Shown here: in pieces, positions 13,843 through 33,164 of the stretch
Layout of the letters: each line of letters opens with the position of its first letter
Position numbering within the stretch: position 1 is the first letter of the stretch
Assembly (NCBI GenBank): GCA_012295275.1
Contig: CM022670.1
Location: 33,672,938-33,736,937, forward strand
Direction of reading: 5' to 3'
DNA from: Chrysomallon squamiferum
Lineage: Eukaryota > Mollusca > Gastropoda > Neomphalida > Peltospiridae
Length of the DNA stretch: 64,000 nucleotides
Notes under the pieces: generated by a model
Database searches by the model: none
What the model was told of the DNA's origin: nothing
The model's input: only the letters and a program-made list of their open reading frames with translations
Program-made: the position numbers and the translations under genes

Positions 13843-14025
13843 TGTCACGCCATGAGAAAAGAAGGAAGAAAAGAAATATGGCTTAATTAACGACACACTC
13901 TGCGCATTTTTTTTTTTTTTTCAATCTACGGTTACCTGGATTCAAAAGTACGGTCGAGGACCAAGAGGATAATAAGAGAGGAAACCCGCTACCGCCACGC
14001 GATCCCTATTGTCACGCCATGAGAA
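13843..14025. mobile_element. Possible small insertion flanked by 16-bp direct repeats
   Basis: TGTCACGCCATGAGAA occurs at 13843-13858 and again at 14010-14025, bracketing about 151 bases that contain a poly-T run. A 16-bp perfect duplication either side resembles a target-site duplication, as made by LINE-mobilised short elements. The poly-T is internal and not at an edge, so the case is incomplete. Confidence 0.3.
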
Positions 14026-16243
14026 CGAGACTTCCAGACGATCAGTCTTTGTAGCCAAGCGAAATCACTTTTTATTCCAGTTTCACAGATTAAATAATAA
14101 AAATTTCTCAGCAACTATATTGCATCGGTAATGCTGCAAGAGAATTCAATTACACGAGAAAAGCGTCTTAGCCTTCGTGATCAAAGACAGCGTCTCTGTT
14201 AGTTATCAACAAGGGAAATATAGGCAGGTCACGCATCCGTCATTTTAATGCTGATATGCTCCAAAGGTGATTAATGTTTAATATCATTATTGTTCTTCTC
14301 TTTTTTTTTCCGAAGGCTAAAGTGAAAAGAGGGCCAAATAGTTTGCGTGACTTGTACAGATAGAGTACCTGTGTTAGAGATTTGAAATTGATAAATATTG
14401 TTTTATAGCTTGGACGAAAGATGTATAGAAAAGATGAAGATAAATAGCTCAAGGTACAGGCAGGCAGACAGATATATGAACGTTTATAAAAATATATATA
14501 TATATAATTCAATATTTTATGATACTAAAAAATATATAGGCTGCTTAGACGGCAACCATTTTTTATCAGCCTAGTCCAGCCAGTCACAGATTAGTCTGCG
14601 CATCAGTCAGGAAATGTGTGCTGAATGTTTCTGCACTGCAAGTCACCTGACTCCAAGAATGCTTATCTTTGATTGGGTAATGAACAACAAAGAGTTGTAG
14701 TCTGAATCGGTTGGAATACGTTATAAAATGTCTTCACTCCATCGATTCTTAATACTGAAGAAAATTCGTTAAAGGAAAAAAAAAAAAAAATAAATAAAAA
14801 AAAAAAAAATAAATAAATAAATAAATAAATGATAGTCTGGTTCTATACCGTTTCATAAAACAAGGGACGTAACAACGTTCTGTCACAAACAGCCTGATCT
14901 AACTAAAATCTAAAAAAACAAACAAAAACAAAAACAAAAAAACTCTACTGTTTATGGCCTTGCAGTCAGAAATGGCATCTGTGCAATTCTCGTTAGTTAT
15001 TACATAAGAGGTTTTTTTCTGTTAACACTTGTCAAATATGGCCTCAAACGTTTTCCATAACGTCGAGCCTTAGAAACTAACCACATCTGCAGTAAGTCGT
15101 GTTATTCATCACATCGGAATTCTACAGTTCCGATCCAGAAAAGTTGTTTTTTTTGTTTTTGTTTGTTTTTGTTTGTTTTTTTTTTTTTTTTTTGTTTTTT
15201 AGATAATATTAAATTTCAAAAGAAAGTCTGGTAATGAAGTATGGAAATCTGATACAGGGGATGAGTAATAAATGGGAGAACACCGTGTATAAATTTACGT
15301 TTATGTTCTGTAGTTTAACTGAATTTTATTGTTGTTGTTGTTTTGGTTTTTTTTTTTAAAGGAAGATGTAATTTTACTAATGTCAAGTTGACGTCATTAT
15401 CCAAAGGCTAAATATTAACGTGCGTCTTTGTTAAAGTTGTGTTAATTTGGGGTTTAGTTTTGGGGGGAAGTTGTCCTTTTTTCATTCCTCTCGGTATGTT
15501 AAGTAAAATTTCTTTAGGACATTTTATTTTTAGTATAAGTATCTCCTACGCTCATTGCCGAGTTTTTCCTCCAAGGTCAATAATACTTCTATTTTAAAAA
15601 ATATATATATCTGAAAACATCTGAATTTTTTTATTTTTCATTTTATTTATTTATTTACTTTGCATACCCGTACGTCTATTTCTGGAGTATTTTTTTATTA
15701 CCTGGAAAGTCTTTGGTTTGTTTAAACAATAATTTATACTGTTCTCGAATCTTTTCGTTTTTTTTTTTTTTTTTAGTTTTACAAAATATAATGCTGACAG
15801 GTTGGTATTTCGAAATCATTAATTAGAAATTACTAAAATGTAATTTAAAAAAAAAAAAAAAAAAAAAATGTATAAATAAATCAGGATAGTGTGTCCCAAA
15901 TGTGAAGCAGTATACTTGTACTGCAAATGGTTTCAGCAGGTCAAAGTGCATTTAATGAATATAAATATGTAATAATATGAAATGTGTCGGCAGATACGTG
16001 ATATCATTTGCTAATTATAATACATTCCTTGCTGCTACGTCTAAATGGATTACTGTAATTAGATAACCACAACATACACAAACAGCGTGCTTAACGTTAG
16101 ATTTTATCAGTTAACCTTTGATAAAAAGCGTCTTTAAAGGATAAGCTTTTATTTTTGAGTTAATCGCATCAAATGATCATTTGTTCCCTGATTATTTTTT
16201 TTTTATTTTTATTTTATTTTGTTTTTATGTAAGATTGATATTT

Positions 16244-16275
<32 letters not shown>

Positions 16276-18240
16276 TTTTATCTTTATATACAAATATGGC
16301 TGAAGTTTATATTTCTCTAGTGCAAAAAGATCATTAAACGTTTGCATGGTCCTGTTCATGTTTATTTTGTATCGCGTGTTTCTGCTGACTTTTTCAAAAC
16401 TGATTATTGACCATTTTGAGGGATTTTGTATCCTTGAACTTAAAACCAATCATTAGTATCGTACTAATGACAACGTTTCGGTGCACCATACTTTCCCACA
16501 AAATGTCAAAACGTTACCTGATCCCAAATTAATGGAATAAATAGCTTGTATTACAAAGATACAAAAAAAAAAACTTTATTTTATATAAGCCATCGCTGGG
16601 TATTAATGCTATATCGATACACAGGAAAACAATAAAATATATTTTATGTATGTCTAGGAAATATAAATTACACATAATGAATTTAAAAAATAAATAAATA
16701 AATAAACTAACCATTATATTTGATAATAATATTTGTCAAACACATAAATCAGTATATGTTTGCCTATATTGTAATGTGTAAGTGTTTTCTTACAATTATA
16801 ACAGAGCACTGCGGTTTCTACTTTGAATATTTTTTTTTCTAGTGGTTAAACCGCAACTCCTGCTATCCTATTGAGACTGTCATTGCCGTATACAGCGACC
16901 TGAGTGTTTATTTACACTCCAGTTTGTATGAAAGTCCTGAAACGAAAACAGAGCTGACATTGGCAGCTACAGAGTTGTGGTCGTGAGGCTGTAGTTGTAA
17001 GTGTTCAGTTTTTCAGTCAGTCTCCGTAGTTTCAAAACATCCCTTGCTGTCTCCATGTTATTACTCTCGTTTGAATGACATTAATTATTTTCTGTGACTT
17101 CTTCTTAATGTTTGTGGAAATTAATCATCATGTGAAGTAAATAAAAAAAGGTAAATAAAGACATAAAGAAATAAAAAAGAAAGAAAGAAAGAAAAAAACA
17201 CAACAGTGTATTATGGATGAATGCACTCATTCCTAATTTATATTCCCTACCCACCGCAGTTCTAACAAATTCTAATATCAGTTCAAAATGTTTAACAATC
17301 ATTTCTTTCATTATCAAATCTTCAAAATCTATACCCAATACGTCTATATAGATTTTATGTTTGTGTCTACATATCCTAAATATTTGGGATGTTTTGAAAT
17401 TCCATTCTTAGCATAACGAAAAAAAAAATATGACAGAATTTCAATGGGCCAGTTTTGAATGATAACGAAAAAAAAAAAAAAAAACCTCTTAAAACTCCAT
17501 CAAAAGACATTGGAACTGTTTCACATTGTATGGCTATGATTGATTAGTCATTGTCCTCGCTCACAGTTCAACAGATAAAAAGAAAGAATTCCTATCTCTC
17601 CGATGATCTTCTTGTGTTAGCTGCCGTGTGCTGCCATGACGGGCCAGATATTTCCTGATCCTAGGATTGTGCGATCGTTTAAAAATATTTGCTGTCAAGA
17701 AACGGGTTATGAATAGGTGTGTTATGCGTGCAATTCAGCAAGTGTCCTGACTTGCATACCTGTCTTTTATCGCGGCGTTCTGTGTGTATAAACCGATATT
17801 GCTGTTTGGTGCTGCACGGGCTGTTAACAAACGTTTCGTAGATCCGTGCGACGTTTCTTTTTTCCGCGCATGTTTGTTGTTGCCATTGACAGTGACCGAA
17901 ATCACGGCCACAAATAATGTTGCAAAGAAAAGACACGTGTTCGCTTTTGATGTACGCACATGTATGCACCAAAGAGAACTCGGTATAATAGTAAGGGTGG
18001 TAAATGGCACCTTATTTATAGTAAATACTTTCTTTAAAATATAATGGTGTGGTGCAATGAAATACTGCAGTTTTCTTTATTGTCAAGAATTAAAAATAAC
18101 GTCTAATCGAAGGGGAAAATAATATTTATTATTTGTTTATTTACCTAGCTAGATTAAGCGTCAGGGTTTTGGTTGTTATTGTTGTTGACGTAACCAAGTG
18201 AATAGATAATAATTAGTCCTTATAAGTTCTGTTAAACACC
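14026..18240. other. No gene seen; many poly-A/T runs
   Basis: Long A/T homopolymers occur near 14779-14828, 15180-15193, 15761-15775, 15847-15868, 16239-16265 and 17468-17484. The interval 17690-18040 is GC-richer and open on both strands but has no recognisable protein. A TGACGTCA lies at 15389-15396. Confidence 0.45.
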
Positions 18241-18254
18241 TTCTGATTGAGTTT

Positions 18255-18323
18255 TTGTTTTGTCTCTTTGTGTTTATTTGTTTTGTCTCTTTGTGTTTAT
18301 TTGTTTTGTCTCTTTGTGTTTAT
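18255..18323. repeat. 23-bp tandem repeat, three copies
   Basis: Units beginning TTGTTTTGTCTCTTTGTG start at 18255, 18278 and 18301 and are identical. Confidence 0.9.
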
Positions 18324-19416
18324 TTGTTTGCTTGTTTCAGTTTCTACAGATTTTTATTAGGATTTTGAGGGGGATATCTAAAAATTAAAAACACTATTAT
18401 AATTACTGCCAACAAATATTTTCTGTACTAAATATGAAAAGTAATGCTAAAAAGAAAAAATATAACAAAAAACATTTTTATTTTTTATTTTCATGCGTAG
18501 AATATACCCGACTACAAACAGTAATAGTAGTAGTTCTGTGTTGTTGAAGCTTAAATGGCGGAAATAGCAACCACAGAATTAATACCATTATCAGTTGCAG
18601 TGATGATAGTAGTAGTGACAGCTATAGTAATTTGACTAATAACAGTTTTTATTGGTTGTAAGTATTGAGTACTGAAAGTAATAGTTGAGACGCAATGACA
18701 GAATAATGATGATGATGTTGATGATGATGATGATGATGATGGTGCTAGCTGCATACGTAGTAGTAATAGTAGTAGTACTAGTTGTTGTCGTTGTAGTAAG
18801 GTTGTAGAATTAATTAATAAGTGATCGCATGGGAAAGCAATGTCTGTATTAGGAGGTACAAAGCCATTGCCTTATTTCTTTATAGTAGAGTTCAAAACAA
18901 AAGCTGTTATATTAATGGATGACGGTGTAGGATTTGTCTTCGTCAAAAGACTTAACAATCACGTTTTATGTGCATATTAATTATTTCTGAAGATAGCAAG
19001 ACATGGAGGGCAATCATACCTTACACGTTGTCGTTAGCCTTGCACTCGAGGTTATCATAAAACTAATGAGACTGTTAATTTTGATGACATTAACCGTACA
19101 TTATTAACACTGTAACACTAGCGGCGCATTATGTGAGAGAGACGGGGGCGGGCACGGAACGCCAGAAAAACAAACACAGAGAGAGAAACAAGAAGATAGT
19201 TTCTCTTTTTAAGATATATAAAATGAATTAATGATTTGAAAATATTTAAATAAAAAAAACAAAAATGATGGTGAATAGAAACAAAACAGAAATATATGTA
19301 AGGTTCCACCTATTCAGATGTGTAAAAAAATAAAATAAAAAAATAAAAAAAATAATTACTTTAGTTTGATTGATTGTAATTATCGACATTTATGAATCCA
19401 CACATTCCTAGACTGT

Positions 19417-19449
<33 letters not shown>

Positions 19450-19790
19450 CAGTTAATAGTGCATTTTTCCGATACATTTATAAATGCTGTTTTATGGTGT
19501 TGAAATGTAATTTTATAGTGATTTGTTGTGAGATACCGAGTTTAAAGTATTTTGGAAAAATTATCGTAAAACTGGATCTTAGAAATTAATTTTAATTGTT
19601 ATAGTGAATACGAATATATATCTGAAGACAAAAGCAACAAAAAAAAACAATGAAAATAGCTGGAGGTGGAGGTGGTGTAATGGTGATATAGCAGTAATAG
19701 TAGTACCAGCAACATCATTATCTTAATAGTAGTGCATAAATATTATTTTGTTAGTGGGTTTTTTTTAGCGTCATGTTTGATGTTTATTTC
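18324..19790. other. No gene seen; trinucleotide-rich
   Basis: Imperfect AGT/GAT trinucleotide stretches at about 18520-18800 (including GATGAT at 18704-18740) and a poly-T of about 31 at 19419-19449. Confidence 0.5.
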
Positions 19791-19797
19791 AAATTCA

Positions 19798-19842
<45 letters not shown>
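19798..19842. repeat. (TAA)n microsatellite
   Basis: About fourteen TAA units in a short open frame that encodes poly-Asn; not taken as a gene. Confidence 0.9.
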
Positions 19843-19844
<2 letters not shown>

Positions 19845-20039
19845 AAAGAAATAAAGAAAGAAAGGATGTTTAGGTTTAGGATTTCAAAGTATCATTTTAA
19901 ATATAAACTCAAGTCACGATTAACCAGATATTTTAATCCATGCTGTTTTGATGGAACTGGCATCTGTATTTTGGAAGAAAAAACATAATAATAATAATAA
20001 TAATTAATTAATTAATTGAAGTCTATCATTTCATGTTAT

Positions 20040-20540
20040 TTTAGCGAGTGCGCCATTACATTTTTATACTTGGTACATCCCGCCTCAATTTGCTCGGTCA
20101 AGAGGCACCTCGAGCAGTGTTTTCGGCGACACCCGGTATGCTTATCTAACACAAGAGTGATCATAATGCATCGTCAGATATTGCTTTGGCTTTTGAAGTC
20201 TTGAGGACCCAGGGATCAATGACTGAACTAATGGCAATAGAACAGTCTGCTGAATTGGGCTCGAGAGCCATCGACGTCTGCTTTGCCCAAATAGAGTCTG
20301 CAGCGATTCTACGCAAGCCACAAATTATGCTCCTCATACATAACGCTGTTTACTTTGCGAGCGCTTTTCCTGAGTGAACACTTCAGTATCCGGCTCCAGT
20401 GGAAAGAACCAACACAAGGGCGAGCCCTCGGTTATAGTTTACATTATCTTGAAGCGTTCAACACTGGACACTGTTTACGTTTCTGGAGCAATCTCAGACG
20501 CTCTCGGTATGCATATTCAGCGCAGTTCTAATGCGTAACA
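20040..20540. other. Repeat-free GC-richer stretch, unassigned
   Basis: Around 500 bases with balanced composition lie between a TAA/TTAA repeat and the long CT microsatellite. The plus strand is open for about 60 codons at 20186-20377 but starts without an ATG and shows no known motif. It may be an old element or regulatory DNA. Confidence 0.15.
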
Positions 20541-20785
20541 TAAACAAGTGTAAATGATGTAAGTGATACACGGATAATGAACTGTACAGCATAAGAATTA
20601 TCTGTTTGGTGACGTTCAGAAATCTCCTATAGCGTACTAATAAGACGAGTTATAAAGCCCTCGGAAGTAATTAAATCACAACAATACGTACTATTACAGA
20701 CTTTGAATAAGATCAGAGGGAGTTATATAGTTTTTACGAATCTTTAGACCACTTATAGATTTCAGTGTTCCTGATTTGGCTTTTT

Positions 20786-20902
<117 letters not shown>

Positions 20903-20904
20903 AA

Positions 20905-21648
20905 AATAACTACACAGCATCATTATCATCATCTACTGCAGCTTTTAATACTATTATTACTGCAGCTAATACTACTATTGTCTATTTTTGGTCCTTTATT
21001 TCACAAACCGTGGCCTGTAGTCCCTGACACTGACGTAAACGCTTCGACCCCGAAGGCAAATAAGTAATCTGCTTGTAACTACTGACCCTGGCTTTAATCA
21101 AAACAGAACAAAACGTCACCGTCACCGCTGTACCAGTATGATTGCAAGGACACACTGGACAAGGTAACTAACTGCCCACAACGTGATCTGTTGTCGTGTT
21201 TTTATCCGGTACCCCGCACTCCAGCCCCCTCATGTAAAAGAGATCAAATGATAAAAACTAATAACGGAGTTCGGATAACCTGAGGATCAATTGGATACAA
21301 ACTGGCTTAGTTTTTCATGAAAACGTAAGCCTGCTCGACGTATCCCAAATTTACGTTTCAGAGCACACCTACACGACGTAAGTTAGGACGGACGTCGATT
21401 CTAAGCCTTTGAGGACTAGGCAAATAAAGAGAAGATTTACGCAAATGATCGAAAGCTAATGTAGTTGTTATTCATTTCCCATTTTGAAATTGTTGTTTTC
21501 AAAACGTTTTTGTTGAAGGTTTATGTTATCTATCACCAAAATGACATCCCAGGAGGTTGTTATCGTAATTTATTGTGCCAAAAGCGCTGATAGGTAAAAC
21601 CTTTTATCATGTTTTCCAATCATTCAGGCTTGTTTTCATCGGCATTAT
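20905..21648. other. No gene seen
   Basis: After a short CAT/ACT-rich stretch the sequence is repeat-free and moderately GC-richer at 21000-21440, without a recognisable ORF. Confidence 0.4.
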
Positions 21649-21798
<150 letters not shown>

Positions 21799-22027
21799 TA
21801 TTTATTTATGCCTAATTAAGAAATGTTTGTTTCGAATAAGTTATATTTCCATGTTTTGTGAAATATCGTAACAGCATCAAGTTTCAGCAATATTATCATA
21901 ATTCAGAGGTGGAAATCAAGGTGAATATACATAAATCTTTTATTAGAAATGAGCATGTTTTGATGACATCAGTCAAATCAATCCATACAATCCTTTGTAT
22001 GTTTATGACTATTTGTGGGTGGGTGTA

Positions 22028-22350
22028 GGCGTGTGTGTGTATGTGTATATATATATATATTTATTTATGTACATATGTACAGTGGGTAAGATGTATGTAT
22101 GCATGCATGCATGTATGTATTCATGTATGCATGTGTGTTTGCATGTGTGATTGCATGTTTATTCTATTTTATATTTATACGTATGTCTATATGTTTAAAT
22201 GTATGTTTGCATATGTGTGTATATACATACAGACAGACACACATATGTAATCTATATATATGTATGTATACACACAATAACACACACACACAAACACACA
22301 CACACACAGAGACACACATATATATATTTGTGTAATTGTATTTATATATC
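22028..22350. repeat. Compound TATG/GCAT/CA microsatellite
   Basis: GT and TA runs, then ATGT/ATGC tetranucleotides including a GCATGCATGCAT core, then CA dinucleotides at about 22268-22320. Confidence 0.9.
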
Positions 22351-22359
22351 TGTATTTTC

Positions 22360-23620
22360 TCTGAGTACGTACATTTATCTATATCACCTATAATTATCCC
22401 GTCGACTCATTTATCACGTTTCTTCATAGCTGTGTGTCACAGCACCTTTTTTTTCTAAACCCGCGCTGATAAAAATCAGACGTTGGCGCAACATGGGTGG
22501 CGACTGCGACGTGGAATGTGAGCAGCGTCTTTCTCGCGACCTCGGGTGTCGTCGTAAACACCACGTTCAGAATATGTATCAGCAAAAAAATATTCATACT
22601 GGTATTCTTGAAAAAAAAAATAATAATAATAATTTGTCAAACAATGCCTTCGTTTTATTACTGTTATCAGTCCGTCTCATCGTATGTATAGGCTCAGAAT
22701 GTAGGTAAATTGATTACATCTATTTAAAATATTTAAATTCTTAGCGTAAGCATTAACAGGCTAAATATTTTAGTGCAGAGGTACTGATTGAAAATTTAAT
22801 ATTGGATCTGACGTGTGTTATATTTATTATTATTGTTGTTGTTGTTGTTGTTGTTATTGTCATTGTTATTATTATTATTTCTCTATTTACTTTTTTTTTT
22901 TCTATATTTTAATTTGCTGGATTGTTTATATCTGGCAGTCAGAAGTAAAATTTATCCGTAGTGAAACTAAATTATTATACGAATCTGAAAAAAAATATTT
23001 AGTGTGTTTTGGTTTTCAGGACTTAATTATTCAGTGGGTAAGATGAACTGGCAGATTTTCACATTTATAAGCCCATTGTCGATGATATGTTGTTGAAAAC
23101 GACTGAAAAAAATATTTAAACGATTTCAACCTGAAAATCTCAACACAAGAAAGAAGTGGTATTTAATGAACAGAAAGGAAAAAAAGAATCCAATTTTCGG
23201 TTGTATTCTAAACATCGCTAACAGTATTTGTAAATTAGAAATAAGTAAAACGTTTAAGAGGATAGTTTTGTAATGCATTTATCTCGGTTTGTATGAAGCT
23301 GTTTTGTTGCATTGTTTGTTTTCTTTACGGCAATTTTCTTTCTGGATTTCCCATTCTTTTTTTTTTCTTTTTTTCTAATTTAATTGCTTTGTTGAAAATA
23401 TTTTCGTGCAGGTTTTGGTTCTTGTAATTTCATATCGAACTCTTTAAGATTTAATTAATTATGGGTTTGGCCTTTCACTGATTAAAAGAGGGCGGTTTTC
23501 TTGTATTCTCTGAGTTCGCTATTTAATTATCTTTTTCTCTAATTTGTTTCTAAATTCATTTTTTTTTCTTCTTTTTTTTAACATTATTTTTTGTAATTTT
23601 TTATTTTTATTTCATTTTTT
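22360..23620. other. No gene seen
   Basis: AT-rich. It includes a GC-richer patch at 22480-22580 and TTG/TTA repeat at 22827-22882. No recognisable ORF. Confidence 0.4.
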
Positions 23621-23625
23621 TTTTT

Positions 23626-23647
23626 TAATTATTATTATTACTTATCA

Positions 23648-23738
<91 letters not shown>

Positions 23739-23740
23739 TC
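23626..23740. repeat. (TTA)n and (TTTA)n compound microsatellite
   Basis: TTA units to about 23700, then TTTA units to about 23740. Confidence 0.95.
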
Positions 23741-23744
23741 TTAT

Positions 23745-25190
23745 CTCATCATCAAATACATAAATTTTGCTTACAAAGTGTATTAATACTTTAGCATGAA
23801 CTACAATATGCTTTTTGGTATTTCTTTCCTTACAAATCAGTCAGTCAACCACTGCAGGTTTAAGCAAATCTGTCATGGTACACCGCCAAGTCAGTGATAA
23901 TATAACTGTAATAGAAGGTCAGTTAGTAAGAAGATAAAATATAGTATTCTAAAACCTTCCTGGTTATATTTCGGTTGAGAGCATATAACAAGTCGCGACT
24001 TCACATTCTGTTTAAACCAAAACTCACTGAAATAGCCACGTGTCGCTGTAACTCATGCTATGCTAAAATTACGTCAATACGTTACGACAACGCTCTTCCC
24101 GTCTCTTGCAGCCTGTTCTCCTTGTGTTTTGTTCTGCGTCGCGTAAACACCTGTTAACTCTTTGAACTGTTACTTTTTAACTTTTATTCCACGACTCGTT
24201 AAGTCTGAGTGGACAAATGGAGTGCCACTGATGATGAGACAGACAGCTTGGAGAATTGCAAGTATCACTAACCATTTGATGGCACCAAGCGAAGCGTTAC
24301 TATTTCAAACTCTATTTACCCGTTCAACGCAGCCCTCCGACCCCTAGGGCTCGCGTCTTGTGTCGAGACACGGGAAGTTTCATTAAGGAATTACCTAATC
24401 AGGTAAATACTTGTTTTTGTACAGCAAGAAAACCTGCCATCCTGGAATGAATACAGAGATGACACCTGTCACCTTAGTGTCTCCAACACATTGGACGTAA
24501 ACTGAAAAGAAATACAAAAAAAAAAAAAAAAAAAAAAAAAAGCCCTCAAAAAGCTGATATTCCTCAAGTTAAAAGAACTATGTCATGTATATATATACAG
24601 ATATGTGTGTGTGTGCGTGTGTGTGTATGTGTATGTATGTATATACATTTTTTATTTTTTATTTTTTTATAACTTGTACAGAGATAAATAGTCGAAGTCA
24701 TGCGTAAGAATATGCGCACTTGTGGACTCGGTGAGATGTAAAATATGCAGCAATGTTGACATACTGGTTAAAAATAAATAGGTGATCTTTCCTTTCTTTT
24801 CATAATTTGATATTTATTGTCACGATTTTAAAGCAATTTTTTTTATGCTTTTATTTTCAAAAGTACCATGGAGAAAAAAATGGTTTAATAATTTACATAG
24901 AAAACGTAGGTGTCAATTCTGATTTATTATTATTATTTTTTTCTAGGATCTCAAATTTATAGACGTAACTTTATCGCTGGCTACTCTGCCTTTCTCTTCT
25001 GGAATGTTACCTTTCCTGATGGAAAGGAGTAAATATTTCTTTAACACATCTCATCATAAGTTAATGTTATGGGAAGAAAACATAGATGTTTTTGTGGTTT
25101 TTAGTTATTGGAATTTTTGTTTGCTTGTTTGTTGTAGTTTTCTGTTTGTATCTTGTTTTTTGTCGTTTTGTTTTTGTTTTTTGTTGTTGG
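23745..25190. other. No gene seen
   Basis: The interval 23970-24400 is GC-richer and repeat-free, with short ORFs lacking known motifs and a small inverted repeat GTGTC-GA-GACAC near 24360. A poly-A of about 30 lies at 24512-24541 and a TGTG/TATG patch at 24590-24645. Confidence 0.4.
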
Positions 25191-25192
25191 TG

Positions 25193-25196
25193 GGGA

Positions 25197-25231
<35 letters not shown>

Positions 25232-25271
25232 GTCGTTGTTGTTGTTGTCGTTGTCGTTGTCGTTGTTGTTG
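25193..25271. repeat. (GTT)n microsatellite with GTC variants
   Basis: GTT and GTC trinucleotides over nearly 80 bases. Confidence 0.95.
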
Positions 25272-25274
25272 GGT

Positions 25275-26230
25275 TTTTTTAGCTGTTGATAAACCAGTCG
25301 TAGAGCACTGGTTGAACAGGAAATAGACGAATGGGCGCTCGAAGTGAACTGATCACGCGACTCATAATACCTGAAGCCAGAGTTCTAACAACAAAGTGCA
25401 TTGCTGGAATACTCTCCGAATGTTCCGCTGTCAAGTTTATTCTTTAACCTTTAGCTAGAACGTGTCAGAACTGGCCTTTGTGCACTTCAGTTCATTTATT
25501 ACACAATAATATTTTTCTATTAACATTTGTCAAACTCGGTCAAGTTTTCCATTAGTTGGGATCTAACCCCATTTATCTGCATACAGCCCTCTTTTTTAAT
25601 ATCATCTTCATTTCTCCGTTTCCTCTGTTTTAAAACGGAAGTTTCGCCTAACTGTTTTCTTTTAACAACATTACAATTATCTCTATTACTTTGTACGTAA
25701 TATTATCATTTCACTATTCCTCTTTCTCAGACAATGCGGCTATTAGAAGTCCATAAAATGTCCTCAATATTTGCTGTATTGCACATGACTGGTCATCTTC
25801 TGTTATCATATCATTATTTACTTTTTTGTTATTACCGTTTATTTTCGTGGCATACAGCGCAATGTAAAGGTATACACCTTAAAACCCATTAATAAGAAGT
25901 AATCCCAAATATATTATCATGGCTTTAAGTTATTAGCTATATCTATTAAACAAACACTAGATATTCGCCGGTACAAAGTTGTGGTCTCCTTTGAACAAAG
26001 TGTACAAATATACAGAGTTGTATGTTTATGACGGCATTAGTCACGGGAGGCGAGTTTCTTCTCAACAGAGTTATTGCTTGTTTTCGTATGCTAAGACTTC
26101 ACTTACTTAGTTTACTTTATGTTGATCTCATTGGGCCAGGCACAAAGGGTCACACTGTCTGAAGGTTGTCGCGAAAAATGATTCAACTTACAACACGCAA
26201 TACATAAACACGAACAAAAGCACAGGGCAG
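25275..26230. other. No gene seen
   Basis: Unique AT-rich DNA without notable ORFs or repeats. Confidence 0.5.

Positions 26231-26231
<1 letters not shown>

Positions 26232-26312
<81 letters not shown>
26232..26312. repeat. (CA)n-(TA)n compound microsatellite
   Basis: About 19 CA units to 26270 followed by about 17 TA units. Confidence 0.97.
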
Positions 26313-26314
<2 letters not shown>

Positions 26315-26603
26315 TTATTTATATACAAACGTATTCTATCATAATTAAGCAGTATATATGTATGAAGAGTTTAATTGCAAAACGTTTCACAGACCATTTA
26401 TAACTTTAAAGAAAACGCAAATCAAACTGAAAAAGATGTAAGCCCTTTTGTACTGTCAGTAAAAATTTAGTGGTCGTTTCCTATTAAGTGTCATTGATTT
26501 AATAGTTTATTAGGCTTGTTATAATGAAGCAATGAGTAACGCATATCAGTCAAAAAATATGGCCCAAATAATGTAAGCTCTTTTGCAGTTGAGATCTATA
26601 TTG

Positions 26604-26604
<1 letters not shown>

Positions 26605-26643
<39 letters not shown>
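26605..26643. repeat. (GT)n microsatellite
   Basis: About 19 GT units. Confidence 0.95.
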
Positions 26644-26644
<1 letters not shown>

Positions 26645-26645
<1 letters not shown>

Positions 26646-27490
26646 ACGTATGTATGTATATAACGTATGTAGAAATTCTTGTTAATAATTTGGAATATTC
26701 TTCACATTAATTTATTTACATACATAATTACACATTAACATATTCAGTTCAAGTATCAAAATAAAGTAAAAGTAAGGCTAACACAAAGACGTGCTGTATT
26801 TGTATGTGCGTGTGTATCTTACCGCTGTCCCCATTTCCTCGGTTTATGAACATAGCTTTACCTACGGTAGTCATCTTCAGTCGGTTCTGCTTGAATGTCT
26901 TCAGTGTATGCAGTGTACATTCCATCTATGCATTGCCCTCGTATTATAACAGAAGTAATTGTAGAGGTCAAAGTTTTAGGGTGGTTCAAAAACGCCGTGT
27001 TTGCTTTTCAAAACGATGAAATGATAGTCGCCAAATACAAAAGAAATCGCGAATGAACTCTGCTTCCCCTTACCCGTGTCATCTAATACGTTCCCTATAC
27101 GCTTGTTTACTCAAATTAAGCTTTCGACATGAGCGTGTGTGAAGATAGATGTGTTTTTGTGTTCAGAACCTTGTCTTTGGTTTAAACACTGGTGCCACGG
27201 GTGCCACTGCAATCGATATTGTTATTGTTGTTACAGCTGCTGCTGTTGTTGGTGGTGGTGGTGGTGGTGCTGAAGCTTCTGTTGTTTTTTTGATATCATT
27301 TATCATCATCTTCGTCATTTTTATCATCAGTCAGGATGGATACATCATTTGTTCTTGGCAGTTTCTGGACTGGAATCAGCGGGTTTCTTTTCCGAGCTTT
27401 TGTTATTTCAAAATCAGAGACCTGACACCTTGATGTTATTAATAAACATTGTTGTTTGTCGTTAAGCATATAATATACTTGTCTGTTTAC
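26645..27490. other. No gene seen
   Basis: AT-rich unique DNA with a GTT/GGT trinucleotide patch at about 27220-27290. A 94-codon open frame across that patch has no domain. Confidence 0.4.
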
Positions 27491-27494
27491 CTGT

Positions 27495-27590
27495 ATGTAT
27501 ATCTATCTATCTAATATGTCTGACTGTCTATCTGTATCTATCTATCTATATCTATATATCTACTTATCTATCTATCTGCTTATCTATCTA

Positions 27591-27637
<47 letters not shown>

Positions 27638-27680
27638 CTTTATCTATCGATCTGTCTATGTGTGTGTGTGTGTGCGCTTA
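27495..27680. repeat. (ATCT)n and (GTCT)n microsatellite
   Basis: ATCT units flank a clean run of seven to eight GTCT units at about 27592-27625, ending in a short GT run. Confidence 0.95.
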
Positions 27681-28314
27681 TCTCTATATGCATCTATATA
27701 TGTGTCTAAGTGTATGTGTATGTACATATGTATTTCAATCTTTACGTGTTGTATATCTAAGATTGTTATTTCCTGTAACAGCCAGTAGACCACATTTCAT
27801 TCATTAAAGACATTGATATATGCATCCTGTTTGTGGGCAACGTAAAATAAAACGTCTTTTTTCTGGTAATGGTGTGGCACTGATGCTAATCTTTTCCTCG
27901 CCATTATACCCGCAAAAATACAAAATTAATAAATCTTATTATCAAACAAAGGGTATCGTTAAACAAACATCGTCCATTGTTGCTTTGTGTTTGTTTATCT
28001 CTCTTTAATAATAAGACTCAGTGACCCAACTGTATGAACCGAAATTAACTTTCACCCTATGAAAGAGAAAGTTATCCGAGTTGATCCGCTATGTGACACA
28101 CCTAAGTACAAAACGCGTAAACAAGTGTCTGATGCTCATCTCTGACCTCCTTGTCTGTTGCTGTCTGCTCTGAAGACTATAAATCAGATGTAGAGGTCCA
28201 GACATTTCTGTCAACGTTCTGTACCAAGTCCTTTGTTGTCTTTTTATTTAGCATATTGCTTCTACGTCGTTTCTGACACTGGTGCGAAAAACTGAGATAA
28301 AGAGACGGAGATAG

Positions 28315-33160
<4,846 letters not shown>

Positions 33161-33164
33161 CTTT

